From Natrinema sp. HArc-T2 (GTDB lineage: Archaea > Halobacteriota > Halobacteria > Halobacteriales > Natrialbaceae), in the NCBI RefSeq assembly GCF_041821085.1, contig NZ_JBGUAZ010000003.1:1-64000 (forward strand): a DNA stretch of 64,000 bases. The letters are read 5' to 3'. Position numbers and translations under genes: made by a program. Shown here piece by piece: positions 34,605 through 41,824 of the stretch (position 1 is the stretch's first letter; each line of letters begins with the position of its first letter). The notes beneath the pieces are model-generated. The model ran no database searches and was not told where the DNA came from. It saw only the letters and a program-made list of their open reading frames with translations.

Positions 34605-36055
34605 TCGGCGCCACGATCGCCTCGCTGCGGCAGCATCAGGAGAAGTTGTCGCTGTTCGGCTACTTCGTCGTGATGCTCTTGCTGACGCTTCCGCTGGCAA
34701 CGATGCTCGGGTCGGCCTACGAGGGCGGGAAGCTCACACGGGAGCTCATCAACGTCCATCTCCTCGTCGACGTGATCGACCTCGAGGGCGTGAGCGTGTT
34801 CTTCCTCGGTATCTTCGTGGGACTGCTCGTCCTCCTGACGATCGATCCGAAGAAACGCTGGCAGGGGTATCTCCTCTGGATCGGACTCGTGATTTCGCTG
34901 CTCGGGCTCCAGTCGATGGGGCTTTTCATTCCGAACATCGAGTTCACCGCGTCGACGAACCTCACATGGCTCGGCGTCGGGGTCTTGCTCGGGCTCTTTC
35001 TCGGCGGCGGCCGAAAGCTGCTCCGGACCCGGACCGCCGAAGCGCTCGAGTTCCGCCGAGCGGCCAAAGGGATCTACTACATCGTCACCCTGCTGATACT
35101 CGGCTCGCTGATCGAGACGCATCTGATCTATCCGCAGCTGCTCGAGGTCTCGTCTAGCGGCGTCGAGGTGGTGGGGACGAACGGTGACTTCGCCGTCGAA
35201 AGCGATGGGCTCGTCCGGAACGCGGTCCTCAGCGGGATCTTCGTGTTTACCGTTAGACGGTTCATCCAGTACGACGCCGAGGAGGACTTCTTTGTCCTCG
35301 GGCCGCGTGCGTCCGGCAAAAGCCTGTTTCTCATCGGCGCGTATCTCGAGGCCCTGAACCGCGGCCAGGAGGACGAGGCGACACAACAGACGCCGCTCCA
35401 GCCGAGCCAGGACCTGATGGAAATGGTCGAAAACCTAGACCAGCGCGCCGAGGGATGGCTCATCGAGGCAACCGGTCGCGGCGAGATCAAGGACCTCAAG
35501 TTCCAGTACGTCCACGGCTCGACGTTCCCGAAGAACGTGAATGTCTCGAGCATCGACTACGCGGGGGAATATCTGGGTCGGTTACCGGATGCCCTCTCAG
35601 GCGCGGTCACCGACGACGAGGCCGACAACACGCTGCTACGGCTGGCGGAGGAGGTCGAAGAGGCAGACACCCTCATTCTGCTGGTCGACCTCGAACGGCT
35701 CGTCAGCAATGAACCGCTCGAGATCTCAGAATACTTCAGCATCCTACAGGCCGCCAACGATATGGGCGTGTTCATCGTCGCGACGAAAGCTGACGTCTTC
35801 GTCGAGGATTTCCGAGCGGAGCACGGGATCGAACCACACCTCGCGTACGACGACTTCAAGGACTACGTCGGGCAGCGGCTTCGACAGAGCAAGGAGGTCG
35901 ATAGCCTCATTCGGCAGACTGCGGGTGCGGAGATCCATCCAGTCTACTACCAGACGACCGTCAACGACAATGGCGACCGCGTGCCGATGCGTGACGAGAC
36001 GGGATCGGTGATGACGATCGGCTTCGATCGACTGCTGGACGAACTTGGACGGTGA
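34601..36055 (+). CDS. Polytopic membrane protein with C-terminal GTPase domain
   Basis: A 484-residue protein. About five or six hydrophobic segments lie in residues 18-220 (e.g. LFGYFVVMLLLTLPLATML; GVSVFFLGIFVGLLVLLTI). A P-loop GTPase domain follows: G1 GPRASGKS at 234-241, a DxAG switch (SSIDYAGEYLG) with Asp near 319, DTLILLVDLERLV near 356-368, and the G4 motif TKAD at 395-398 in FIVATKADVF. This domain layout resembles GTPases that accompany tubulin-like proteins in conflict-type gene sets. It overlaps the tubulin-like gene by 4 nt, and the next gene follows after 5 nt. The GTPase side should face the cytosol with the tubulin-like protein. Confidence 0.83.
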   Translation: MIGATIASLRQHQEKLSLFGYFVVMLLLTLPLATMLGSAYEGGKLTRELINVHLLVDVIDLEGVSVFFLGIFVGLLVLLTIDPKKRWQGYLLWIGLVISLLGLQSMGLFIPNIEFTASTNLTWLGVGVLLGLFLGGGRKLLRTRTAEALEFRRAAKGIYYIVTLLILGSLIETHLIYPQLLEVSSSGVEVVGTNGDFAVESDGLVRNAVLSGIFVFTVRRFIQYDAEEDFFVLGPRASGKSLFLIGAYLEALNRGQEDEATQQTPLQPSQDLMEMVENLDQRAEGWLIEATGRGEIKDLKFQYVHGSTFPKNVNVSSIDYAGEYLGRLPDALSGAVTDDEADNTLLRLAEEVEEADTLILLVDLERLVSNEPLEISEYFSILQAANDMGVFIVATKADVFVEDFRAEHGIEPHLAYDDFKDYVGQRLRQSKEVDSLIRQTAGAEIHPVYYQTTVNDNGDRVPMRDETGSVMTIGFDRLLDELGR

Positions 36056-36060
36056 GACTA

Positions 36061-37374
36061 ATGACGGAGTTAACAATATACGATTCACACGGCAATCCGT
36101 ACGGCGAGTCAGGACGGGGACGACCGGACGAGCGGATAGAGAACTTCTTTTTCGGAGGAGTCAAGCTGTATCTTAAGAGAGGTTCCCAGACCGAACTCGT
36201 TGTGTTCTTCCGTGCCCGCGAGTCGAACGTCGGTCGAGCTGAACAATTCTACGCCGTCTACAGGACTCGCCAAACGAGCAACCTGTTCGAGCAGTTCAAA
36301 TCCGATCTCCGCCATCGGGTCGAGACTGAACACGGTATGTCTCTCGAGACCTCGTCCGACGACGTCGCGGTGTACTCCGCGCTCGGGGAGGGACACTCGT
36401 CCGTTCCAGGTTCGGAGTTCAACCACGAACTTATCTCGAGCCTGCTGCGGTCGGGGAACCGGTTGCGGTTCGGCGTCTCCTCCCCGAGGAAAGCACTCGC
36501 GCTGTGTTCGAAGTTCCTTCAGGGATCGGCACAGCGGGTCGCGATCGCCGACAACACTGACATCGATGAACTCGCAAATTGCGACCTCGCTGTCGAGGTC
36601 GGCAGCCATCGGGGACTCGAACCGCTGGGCGATACCCAGCGCCTGATGGACGAACAGCGCCGCAGGATGGAGGGAAAACTTGTCAACGAGAAGGTCTCGA
36701 CGATCAAAGGGGAGATCCAGGATCTGCGGAGCAAAACGAGCAAGAGTGATACACAGATCAGGAATCGGATCAAACGCGAGCTCTCTATCTTCGAGACACC
36801 GCCACCACCGTCGAACAACGACAGTCCGTTCGACGCACTTTCGAAAGTGAGTCGCACCCAGAAGATCGCCGTGGGTGCCATCGGTGTCGTCGTCCTGATA
36901 TCCCTGATTGCGGTTGTCGCCGCGGGCGTACTCGGGGCCCCGCTCCCGTTCGTCGGACCGCTCGGCTTCCTCGGCGACGGCTCCGAGTCGGGTGCAGACG
37001 GCTCAGACACCGAACTCGAGATCACTACCGTTGGCGGTGTCGCGGTCGATAATCTCACAGAAGAGAATGGAACAAAACAGGTCCAACTGTTGAACGGTAC
37101 TCTGAACGTCTCCGGGACGACGAACCAGGACGTAGTTCGGGCGACATTCAACCCGACTGGAAGGAACGATACCATCACAGCTCGCGAGACCGTACAAAAC
37201 GAGTCGTTCGATGTGACGCTGTCCGACCTCGAGCCTGAGGAAGGTGAGCTGAAAATAGAAGCCGGAACCGACAACGACTCCACATTCGAATCGGAGGCCA
37301 ACGAGTCGAAGACAATTAATCTCATCGCCGGAGGCCAAGACGGAGACGGAACACAAGACGAGGATACCACGTGA
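36061..37374 (+). CDS. Single-span membrane protein with soluble N-domain and glycosylatable ectodomain
   Basis: A 437-residue protein starting at the ATG at 36061 (MTELTIYDSHGNPYGESGRG). Residues 1-245 are soluble and mixed alpha/beta, with a coiled stretch (MDEQRRRMEGKLVNEKVSTI) just before the membrane. One helix lies at about 269-291 (IAVGAIGVVVLISLIAVVAA). Outside is a beta-like domain of about 145 residues with several N-x-S/T sites (NLT, NGT, NVS, NES) and an acidic tail. I do not recognise the N-domain family. Its tight coupling to the tubulin-like and GTPase genes suggests it links the cytosolic filament side to the cell surface, perhaps as sensor or anchor. Confidence 0.75.
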   Translation: MTELTIYDSHGNPYGESGRGRPDERIENFFFGGVKLYLKRGSQTELVVFFRARESNVGRAEQFYAVYRTRQTSNLFEQFKSDLRHRVETEHGMSLETSSDDVAVYSALGEGHSSVPGSEFNHELISSLLRSGNRLRFGVSSPRKALALCSKFLQGSAQRVAIADNTDIDELANCDLAVEVGSHRGLEPLGDTQRLMDEQRRRMEGKLVNEKVSTIKGEIQDLRSKTSKSDTQIRNRIKRELSIFETPPPPSNNDSPFDALSKVSRTQKIAVGAIGVVVLISLIAVVAAGVLGAPLPFVGPLGFLGDGSESGADGSDTELEITTVGGVAVDNLTEENGTKQVQLLNGTLNVSGTTNQDVVRATFNPTGRNDTITARETVQNESFDVTLSDLEPEEGELKIEAGTDNDSTFESEANESKTINLIAGGQDGDGTQDEDTT

Positions 37375-37385
37375 ACTACCCCACT

Positions 37386-37622
37386 CTACTCACTCACGGC
37401 TAACGCCGTTCGCTCCTCGAGTGGCTCGCCTTCGTAGTCTTTGTCGCGGAGCGTGAGCGATTCTTCGTGGTAAGCCTTCGTGGAGATTAGGACGGTGATC
37501 AGCTGTATGCCGTGGTTCGGGAACCGAGGTGTTCCCAGAACGAGCATCGGACGACCTTTGTCCGAGAGTGGATCAGTCCCCCAGATAATGTCGCTGCGTT
37601 CCAGTTCCTCGAACGCGGTCAC
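37386..37622 (-). CDS. PemK/MazF-like toxin, possibly C-terminally shortened
   Basis: A 78-residue protein with FEELERSDIIWGTDPLSDKG, then RPMLVLGTPRFPNHGIQLI and TVLISTKAYHEESLTLRDKD. RSDIIW and KGRPMLVLG are the start of the PemK/MazF beta-barrel fold, which cleaves RNA in toxin-antitoxin systems. Typical members run past 100 residues, with a further conserved strand. Here the frame stops at EERTALAVSE only 11 bp from the end of the convergent ectodomain gene. The end may therefore have been lost when the two units were joined. Its start overlaps the stop of the MarR-like gene by 4 nt, the normal antitoxin-toxin coupling. Confidence 0.7.
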   Translation of the reverse strand: MTAFEELERSDIIWGTDPLSDKGRPMLVLGTPRFPNHGIQLITVLISTKAYHEESLTLRDKDYEGEPLEERTALAVSE

Positions 37623-37978
37623 CGCACTTCCTCCATCTCGTCAGTTTTCAACTCCTCGAGATGTTCCTCGCCGTACTGCTCGTCTGCAGTCTGGTGGTGC
37701 TGGTGAAGCCGGTAGGCGGCCCGAAGGCGGTCCTTGTTGTCTGTGATCGCCCAGTACGGGCGCTTGTGTCGCACAAGACCTCGTTCCTTCAGTCGCGAGA
37801 GAATCGCACTGACGGCGTCCGTATCTAGATCGAGTTGTTCAGCAATCGTCGCCGCCTTCCACGCCCGGTCGTCGTTCTCGTCGAGGAACAGCACGATCCG
37901 CTCAGTGTCGTTTCGCTCCTCGAATTCGTCGTCGTCGGCGTTCTCGAACTCGTCGATATCGATGGTGCCGCTCGACAT
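37619..37978 (-). CDS. MarR-like winged-helix protein, probable antitoxin/repressor
   Basis: A 119-residue protein with an acidic N-terminus (DIDEFENADDDEFEERNDTE) and a winged helix: RIVLFLDENDDRAWKAATIA, LDTDAVSAILSRLKERGLVR and HKRPYWAITDNKDRL in the wing. The C-terminus is a charged helix. It lies first in an operon with the PemK/MazF-like gene and overlaps it by 4 nt. In haloarchaea such pairs appear as toxin-antitoxin modules in which the MarR-like protein binds DNA and may hold the toxin inactive. That pairing is an inference from order and overlap. Confidence 0.8.
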   Translation of the reverse strand: MSSGTIDIDEFENADDDEFEERNDTERIVLFLDENDDRAWKAATIAEQLDLDTDAVSAILSRLKERGLVRHKRPYWAITDNKDRLRAAYRLHQHHQTADEQYGEEHLEELKTDEMEEVR

Positions 37979-38145
37979 AAACCACTGTTGGTACCATGGG
38001 AGGATAGCTGTTTGGGTGTTTGTTACAGGAAGAGTACACTCACATCTGATTCAATCAAACGTCTCCCCTCTGCCACTCACAGCCGTTGGTCACAAGCCGG
38101 TTCCTTACCGATACATTCAAAAGATAAATGGTGGAATACTAACCA
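37979..38145. promoter_or_regulatory. Divergent promoter region
   Basis: Between the MarR-like gene (minus) and the small gene at 38146 (plus). CAAAAGATAAATG near 38116-38128 sits about 25 nt before the GTG at 38146 and can serve as a TATA box for a leaderless transcript. Confidence 0.4.
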
Positions 38146-38358
38146 GTGGCCAATATCGAACTCGACCTTGATGATGAGATAATTTTGGTTGAGGACCACG
38201 ACCAGCAACAGCAACTCCTAGCCACAAAGAGCGGCAATACATGGCGTGTGCTCGAGGGGCCAATCAACGAATCGAACCAACTCGCAAATCGCACAACCGT
38301 GAATACGCCCACACAGGCTCTCGTCGAAACGTTGCGGTGGCTTGCTGAAGACGACTGA
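38146..38358 (+). CDS. 70-residue unknown protein
   Basis: An acidic small protein with a GTG start, giving MANIELDLDDEIILVEDHDQ, then QQLLATKSGNTWRVLEGPIN and a C-terminal helix ALVETLRWLAEDD. No motif recognised. Codon use is haloarchaeal, and a TATA-like box at the right distance supports it. It could be a small regulator or a protein partner. I cannot say more. Confidence 0.6.
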   Translation: MANIELDLDDEIILVEDHDQQQQLLATKSGNTWRVLEGPINESNQLANRTTVNTPTQALVETLRWLAEDD

Positions 38359-38499
38359 AGAGAATCATGTCCGAACAGCCATCCAAGTGAAGAAAATCCA
38401 GCAGTGGATGGTGTCCTCCGACGAATCAACTAGTGCGAACCAAGCTTCTCAGAGAGATACAGATACCGCCGTCTGGTGCAGGTTCTTTGGCCCAGGCGT

Positions 38500-38660
38500 G
38501 AGCTCTCACTCAAGGTTTGTGTATGCTCTCGAGTTGCACCAACCAAGTCAGACGTGACGATACACGACTTACTGGCCGTTCGTTCGGCTCTGCGACCGTA
38601 TCGTACATCTCGATCGGCTAGCGAGCAAGTGTTCGGGTCGACCGTCGCTCCACATCGCAC
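38500..38660 (-). pseudogene. Decayed copy of a zinc-ribbon gene
   Basis: The minus strand at about 38620-38505 is clearly similar at DNA level to the gene at 41579-41761: GGCCAG, AAGTCGTGTATCGTCACGTC and CTCGAGAGCA are shared in order. The reading frame is broken and both cysteine pairs are lost or altered. It marks an old duplication of that small gene. Confidence 0.7.
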
Positions 38661-38690
38661 ACCGGCACGGTGTCACACAGAAGTCTGACT

Positions 38691-38700
38691 GACATTTTTA
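38691..38700 (+). promoter_or_regulatory. TATA-like box before the 38725 gene
   Basis: GACATTTTTA, centred near 38698, is 27 nt before the ATG at 38725. This decides that start over the ATG at 38710. Confidence 0.5.
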
Positions 38701-38724
38701 GACGATAGTATGGTTACGACTTCT

Positions 38725-39114
38725 ATGGCGACATCAGACTCAGCACCCACCCGAACGGAAACTGGCCCACGGTCTGTCAGTGAGACTCTCCGATCGACAC
38801 GACCCGCAATGACCATGGTTCGCCTCGTTTCGTACCTGAAACGGTGGCTGGTGTATCTCCTAGCCGTGTGCTGGCCAGGTACCGGCCACCTCTACCGGCG
38901 CCACTGGACGCGCGGCTGCAGTTGGGCAGCGCTATACGGAGCGGCCCTCTTGTTTCTCAGCTCCGGTACAATCCTCGCCGCGGGTTCGGTTACTGAACCG
39001 CTTCTTGTCACCGCACTCCGCCTCGAGACGGTCGCCTTCGGCGATGTGGCTATGCCGCTCACTGTGCTCGTTTGTAGTGTACTTGACCTCACCACGCTCG
39101 ACAAATCGAACTAG
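38725..39114 (+). CDS. Small membrane protein, unknown function
   Basis: A 129-residue protein when started at the ATG at 38725. The first 35 residues are polar and Ser/Thr-rich. Three hydrophobic stretches follow: LVSYLKRWLVYLLAVCWPG, then after GHLYRRHWTRGCSWAALYGA a long AALLFLSSGTILAAG helix, and MPLTVLVCSVLDLTTL at the end. The motif PGTGHLYRRHWTRG recalls small haloarchaeal membrane proteins with a TM2-like turn, but I do not assign a family. A 48-residue zinc-ribbon gene on the other strand follows downstream. Confidence 0.65.
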   Translation: MATSDSAPTRTETGPRSVSETLRSTRPAMTMVRLVSYLKRWLVYLLAVCWPGTGHLYRRHWTRGCSWAALYGAALLFLSSGTILAAGSVTEPLLVTALRLETVAFGDVAMPLTVLVCSVLDLTTLDKSN

Positions 39115-39253
39115 CGAACTGGGAGCACGATAGTATCGGGGACTTCGGAGCCGCTCTCTCCCAATAGACACGCTCAACTACGGAAGTGCCCCGACTTGTA
39201 CTCGGGTACGCGCGAGTCGGAAACCAATGCTGCTCTGCGTCGATGGCGGCCTC

Positions 39254-39400
39254 TCACTCGATCTCATATTCGGAAATCGTGTCGGCCTCACACCGAGGAC
39301 AGCGGGTAGCTGACGCTGAGACCTCGGTACCACACCGGCGACACTCACGGATGATTGACTCCGTAGTCCCGAAAAACAGTGATTTGGCCAGTTCTTTCAT
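39254..39400 (-). CDS. 48-residue zinc-ribbon protein
   Basis: The frame gives MKELAKSLFFGTTESIIREC, then RRCGTEVSASATRCPRCEAD and TISEYEIE. Two CxxC knuckles (CRRC and CPRC) can bind one zinc ion. Haloarchaea have many such proteins of 40-80 residues, mostly uncharacterised and thought to act in regulation or protein contact. A TATA-like CTTTATGTA lies about 35 nt upstream. It is short enough to be missed by usual gene calling, but the spaced cysteines and clean end support it. Confidence 0.75.
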   Translation of the reverse strand: MKELAKSLFFGTTESIIRECRRCGTEVSASATRCPRCEADTISEYEIE

Positions 39401-39761
39401 TCCACACACTGTGTGATAGCAGCGTCAGACATACATAAAGAACCATACTATATTATCAAGATTAGATAACCAAGTGTGTAGCGATTGTCGTTTCATTCTC
39501 GTCTTAAACAGTCGTTGTTGGATCAAATAACTCGCAGCTATGTTCGGCAACTACTGCAAAGGACGGATTCCTTGCTTAGCTTTCGGTAGACGGCAGGGAC
39601 TCCCGCTATTTGGGATAGGAACCGACACACATCGTCCGGCAGCATTTCTAGACTGTATCGAACTCTCCCTCGAGACTACTCTCCATCATTCAACCCTGGC
39701 AGTTACACGCCACTTACTGAAGCCAACAGCTGTCGACCGGCCACACGACCGGCACAAACCG

Positions 39762-40196
39762 ATGGCACCCGCAATCGCTCACTTCCTCGTCGGCGCATCG
39801 CTGCTGTTGTTGCTCACGATACCGATCGCGCTTCGATACCGACTGGCGCCGTGGATACCGCTATGGCTCGTCGCACTCGGTGGCCTCTGGGGCCTGATAC
39901 CCGATATCCATCATATCGCACCCGTCTACGAGATTGAGTTGCGCGCATTCCACGACTCGCCCTTGGTGGACCTCTTCGCGTTCCACTATACGCTCGATCG
40001 GCCAGCTGTCCGCGCACAGTATACTGCGAGCGTCTTCGGATCAATCCTGGGCTTTCTCGGTGCCGTTACGACATTTATGATAGCCACAGTGCTGCGTACC
40101 CGGACCAACCTTACTGATACAGCCTCCCCACACCTCGTCGCGCTGAGCGAGGCATTGCTTCTCCTCTTGTTGTTTGTCGCCGCTACGAGCAGCTGA
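39762..40196 (+). CDS. Polytopic membrane protein, unknown function
   Basis: A 144-residue protein from the ATG at 39762 (MAPAIAHFLVGASLLLLLTI). Four hydrophobic segments are seen, with WLVALGGLWGLIPDIHHIAP between the second and third. The H-F and D-x-H-H residues near membrane ends recall membrane-bound metal-dependent hydrolases of the YdjM kind, which is only a weak resemblance. An in-frame ATG at 39540 has its own TATA-like TCTTAAACAG 30 nt upstream and would add 74 non-hydrophobic residues. The shorter form is preferred for its membrane start, but the longer one is not excluded. Confidence 0.65.
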   Translation: MAPAIAHFLVGASLLLLLTIPIALRYRLAPWIPLWLVALGGLWGLIPDIHHIAPVYEIELRAFHDSPLVDLFAFHYTLDRPAVRAQYTASVFGSILGFLGAVTTFMIATVLRTRTNLTDTASPHLVALSEALLLLLLFVAATSS

Positions 40197-40237
40197 CCTC
40201 CCGAAAGCACTTACCAGTCGTGTTAAAAGACATGTTA

Positions 40238-41017
40238 ATGAAACGACGAACACTTCTCGCTGCGGTCTCCACGGGCACGGCTACAGTCGCTGGCTGTACT
40301 GGGAAATTGGATGGGAGTACAAATGACACAGAGGGATCGGGTCGCCCGGATGGTGATGAGAACGCCGAAAGGGAGTATGAGGAGTGTGGTACAGGAGAAC
40401 TAGCAGATGAGGATGAAGATGTCGGAAGGCAATATGAGGAGTGTAATCACAGGATCCTTCATTATAGGATTTTGCCGGAGGATGTCAAGACCGAGGTTGA
40501 TACGGCATTTAATCAAGGCCATTACGAGAGCGATGGGGAGTTGCTATGGGAGCAGGTTGCTGGACCGGGAGTTGAGGCGCTTGAGCGGGATGGTTTGCAC
40601 TATGCTCCACAAGTGAACGTTGACAACGGTGTTCACGTCCTCCATTTTCAGGAGATAACGCCACAGTATAATTCAACAAAATATCTTACTGTTCATAGCG
40701 TGCCGGAAGCGCCACTGGAACTCTCAATAACCGTCACGGATACCGAAGGGATAGTTCTTGAAGAGACAGATCTCACTATCCAAGAGAGAGACAGTGACCA
40801 GAAGGTGCCGGTCGCCAGTGAATTTGGGACATATCTGGTTGAGGTTACGGTCGAAGACTGGGGGAGTGTGACTGAGGAGTTGACGCTTGGTTCTTCTCCT
40901 GAGGAGATGCTTTTAGCGATTAGGGAAGGTGACAAAGAAGACTCATCTTTTTCTATATCAATACAGACAAGCGCAGACGATGGTTACGCTGCCTGTCCCT
41001 GGGAACAATCAATCTAG
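40238..41017 (+). CDS. Secreted lipoprotein, unknown function
   Basis: A 259-residue protein starting at the ATG at 40238. The N-terminus MKRRTLLAAVSTGTATVAGC has a twin-arginine-like KRR, a short hydrophobic core and the lipobox AGC, so it should be exported and anchored by a lipid on the Cys. Then follow an acidic linker (DGDENAEREYEECG) and a beta-rich domain with DNGVHVLHFQEITPQYNSTK and LELSITVTDTEGIVLEE. No catalytic motif is visible. The linker has two similar EYEEC/QYEEC segments, a possible internal duplication. Confidence 0.75.
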   Translation: MKRRTLLAAVSTGTATVAGCTGKLDGSTNDTEGSGRPDGDENAEREYEECGTGELADEDEDVGRQYEECNHRILHYRILPEDVKTEVDTAFNQGHYESDGELLWEQVAGPGVEALERDGLHYAPQVNVDNGVHVLHFQEITPQYNSTKYLTVHSVPEAPLELSITVTDTEGIVLEETDLTIQERDSDQKVPVASEFGTYLVEVTVEDWGSVTEELTLGSSPEEMLLAIREGDKEDSSFSISIQTSADDGYAACPWEQSI

Positions 41018-41156
41018 TAAGGTTGGATAGGGTAGCCATTGAGTGACTCAGGGTTGATCAGATGAACCCTCTTCGTCAGATGTGAGGCGAGTGCTGAACA
41101 TGCGATTTTTACACTGTTTCTGAAATATAATGGCTATTTTATCAGGACATCAAAGA

Positions 41157-41441
41157 CTATTGTTGCTCATTTTGAAACCAAGTAGCAATAGATTTGAGTT
41201 CATCCTTCCGGAAGGGGGTCTCTGCCTTGTCTGAGTCATCTTCATCTAACATACCGATTTTCCAAAGAATCCCAGCTCGCATCTGTGACTTAGGAGGTAG
41301 ACGGTTCGAGTCAATCTCGTAGTCCACAGCCCCACAAATTGCAGCAAGGGCTTCTTTCGTGAAGGCAGTAGATTCCTGACGTTCGTATCGCCCCACAGCC
41401 AGTCGGATCTCGTTCCGCAGGTCGTCAACAGTTTGTGACAC
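41157..41441 (-). CDS. 94-residue unknown protein
   Basis: A mostly helical protein: SQTVDDLRNEIRLAVGRYER, FTKEALAAICGAVDYEIDSN, PPKSQMRAGILWKIGMLDED. The C-terminus ELKSIATWFQNEQQ is also helical. A TATA-like ATATAC near 41472 is about 31 nt before the start, suggesting a leaderless transcript. I do not recognise it. Similar-sized helical proteins occur in haloarchaeal mobile elements. Confidence 0.65.
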   Translation of the reverse strand: MSQTVDDLRNEIRLAVGRYERQESTAFTKEALAAICGAVDYEIDSNRLPPKSQMRAGILWKIGMLDEDDSDKAETPFRKDELKSIATWFQNEQQ

Positions 41442-41578
41442 AATGACAATAATGTGCGGCCTCGTCGTGTATATTTCGGCTGTGCGTCGAACGCTTTGCT
41501 ACTCAGCCTAACGAAAACGCTACTCGAGAAGCAACACCGTCTGGGTGCGTATTCTTCATCTCAACCTGCGATCCATCC

Positions 41579-41761
41579 TCACTTGAGATTGAACGTGTGC
41601 TCTCGAGTCGCACCACAACTGGGGCAGACGTGACGATACACGACTTGCTGGCCATTCGTTCGACTCTCCCAGTTGCCCTCTTCGTCCACATACCCACAAT
41701 CGGGACATTTCTTCTCCGTCGTTTCGTACCGTCGTCGAACACGCTCGAGCACTGTTGTCAT
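41579..41761 (-). CDS. 60-residue zinc-ribbon protein
   Basis: The protein starts MTTVLERVRRRYETTEKKCP and carries CPDCGYVDEEGNWESRTNG and HVCPSCGATREHTFNL. The two CPxCG knuckles are a classic zinc ribbon. A TATA-like CTTTATAAC at 41780-41788 lies about 24 nt upstream, which fits a leaderless message. A decayed copy is at 38500-38660. The function is unknown; transcriptional or regulatory roles are common guesses for this class. It lies just downstream of the primase-like gene on the same strand. Confidence 0.8.
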   Translation of the reverse strand: MTTVLERVRRRYETTEKKCPDCGYVDEEGNWESRTNGQQVVYRHVCPSCGATREHTFNLK

Positions 41762-41824
41762 ATAGCGCGCTACGGCTGTTATAAAGAAAAAACGAGTTGG
41801 TGACTTTGACCACCGCCTCGTTTG

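Noticed and set aside
32622-34700. A 692-codon open frame on the minus strand opposite the tubulin-like gene
   Set aside because: GC-rich haloarchaeal genes often leave the opposite strand open. The plus-strand protein has clear fold motifs and operon coupling, and the antisense translation has none.
39183-39416. Plus-strand open frame over the 48-residue zinc-ribbon gene
   Set aside because: The plus-strand translation is Ser/Arg-rich without motif, while the minus strand gives two spaced CxxC pairs and a TATA box.
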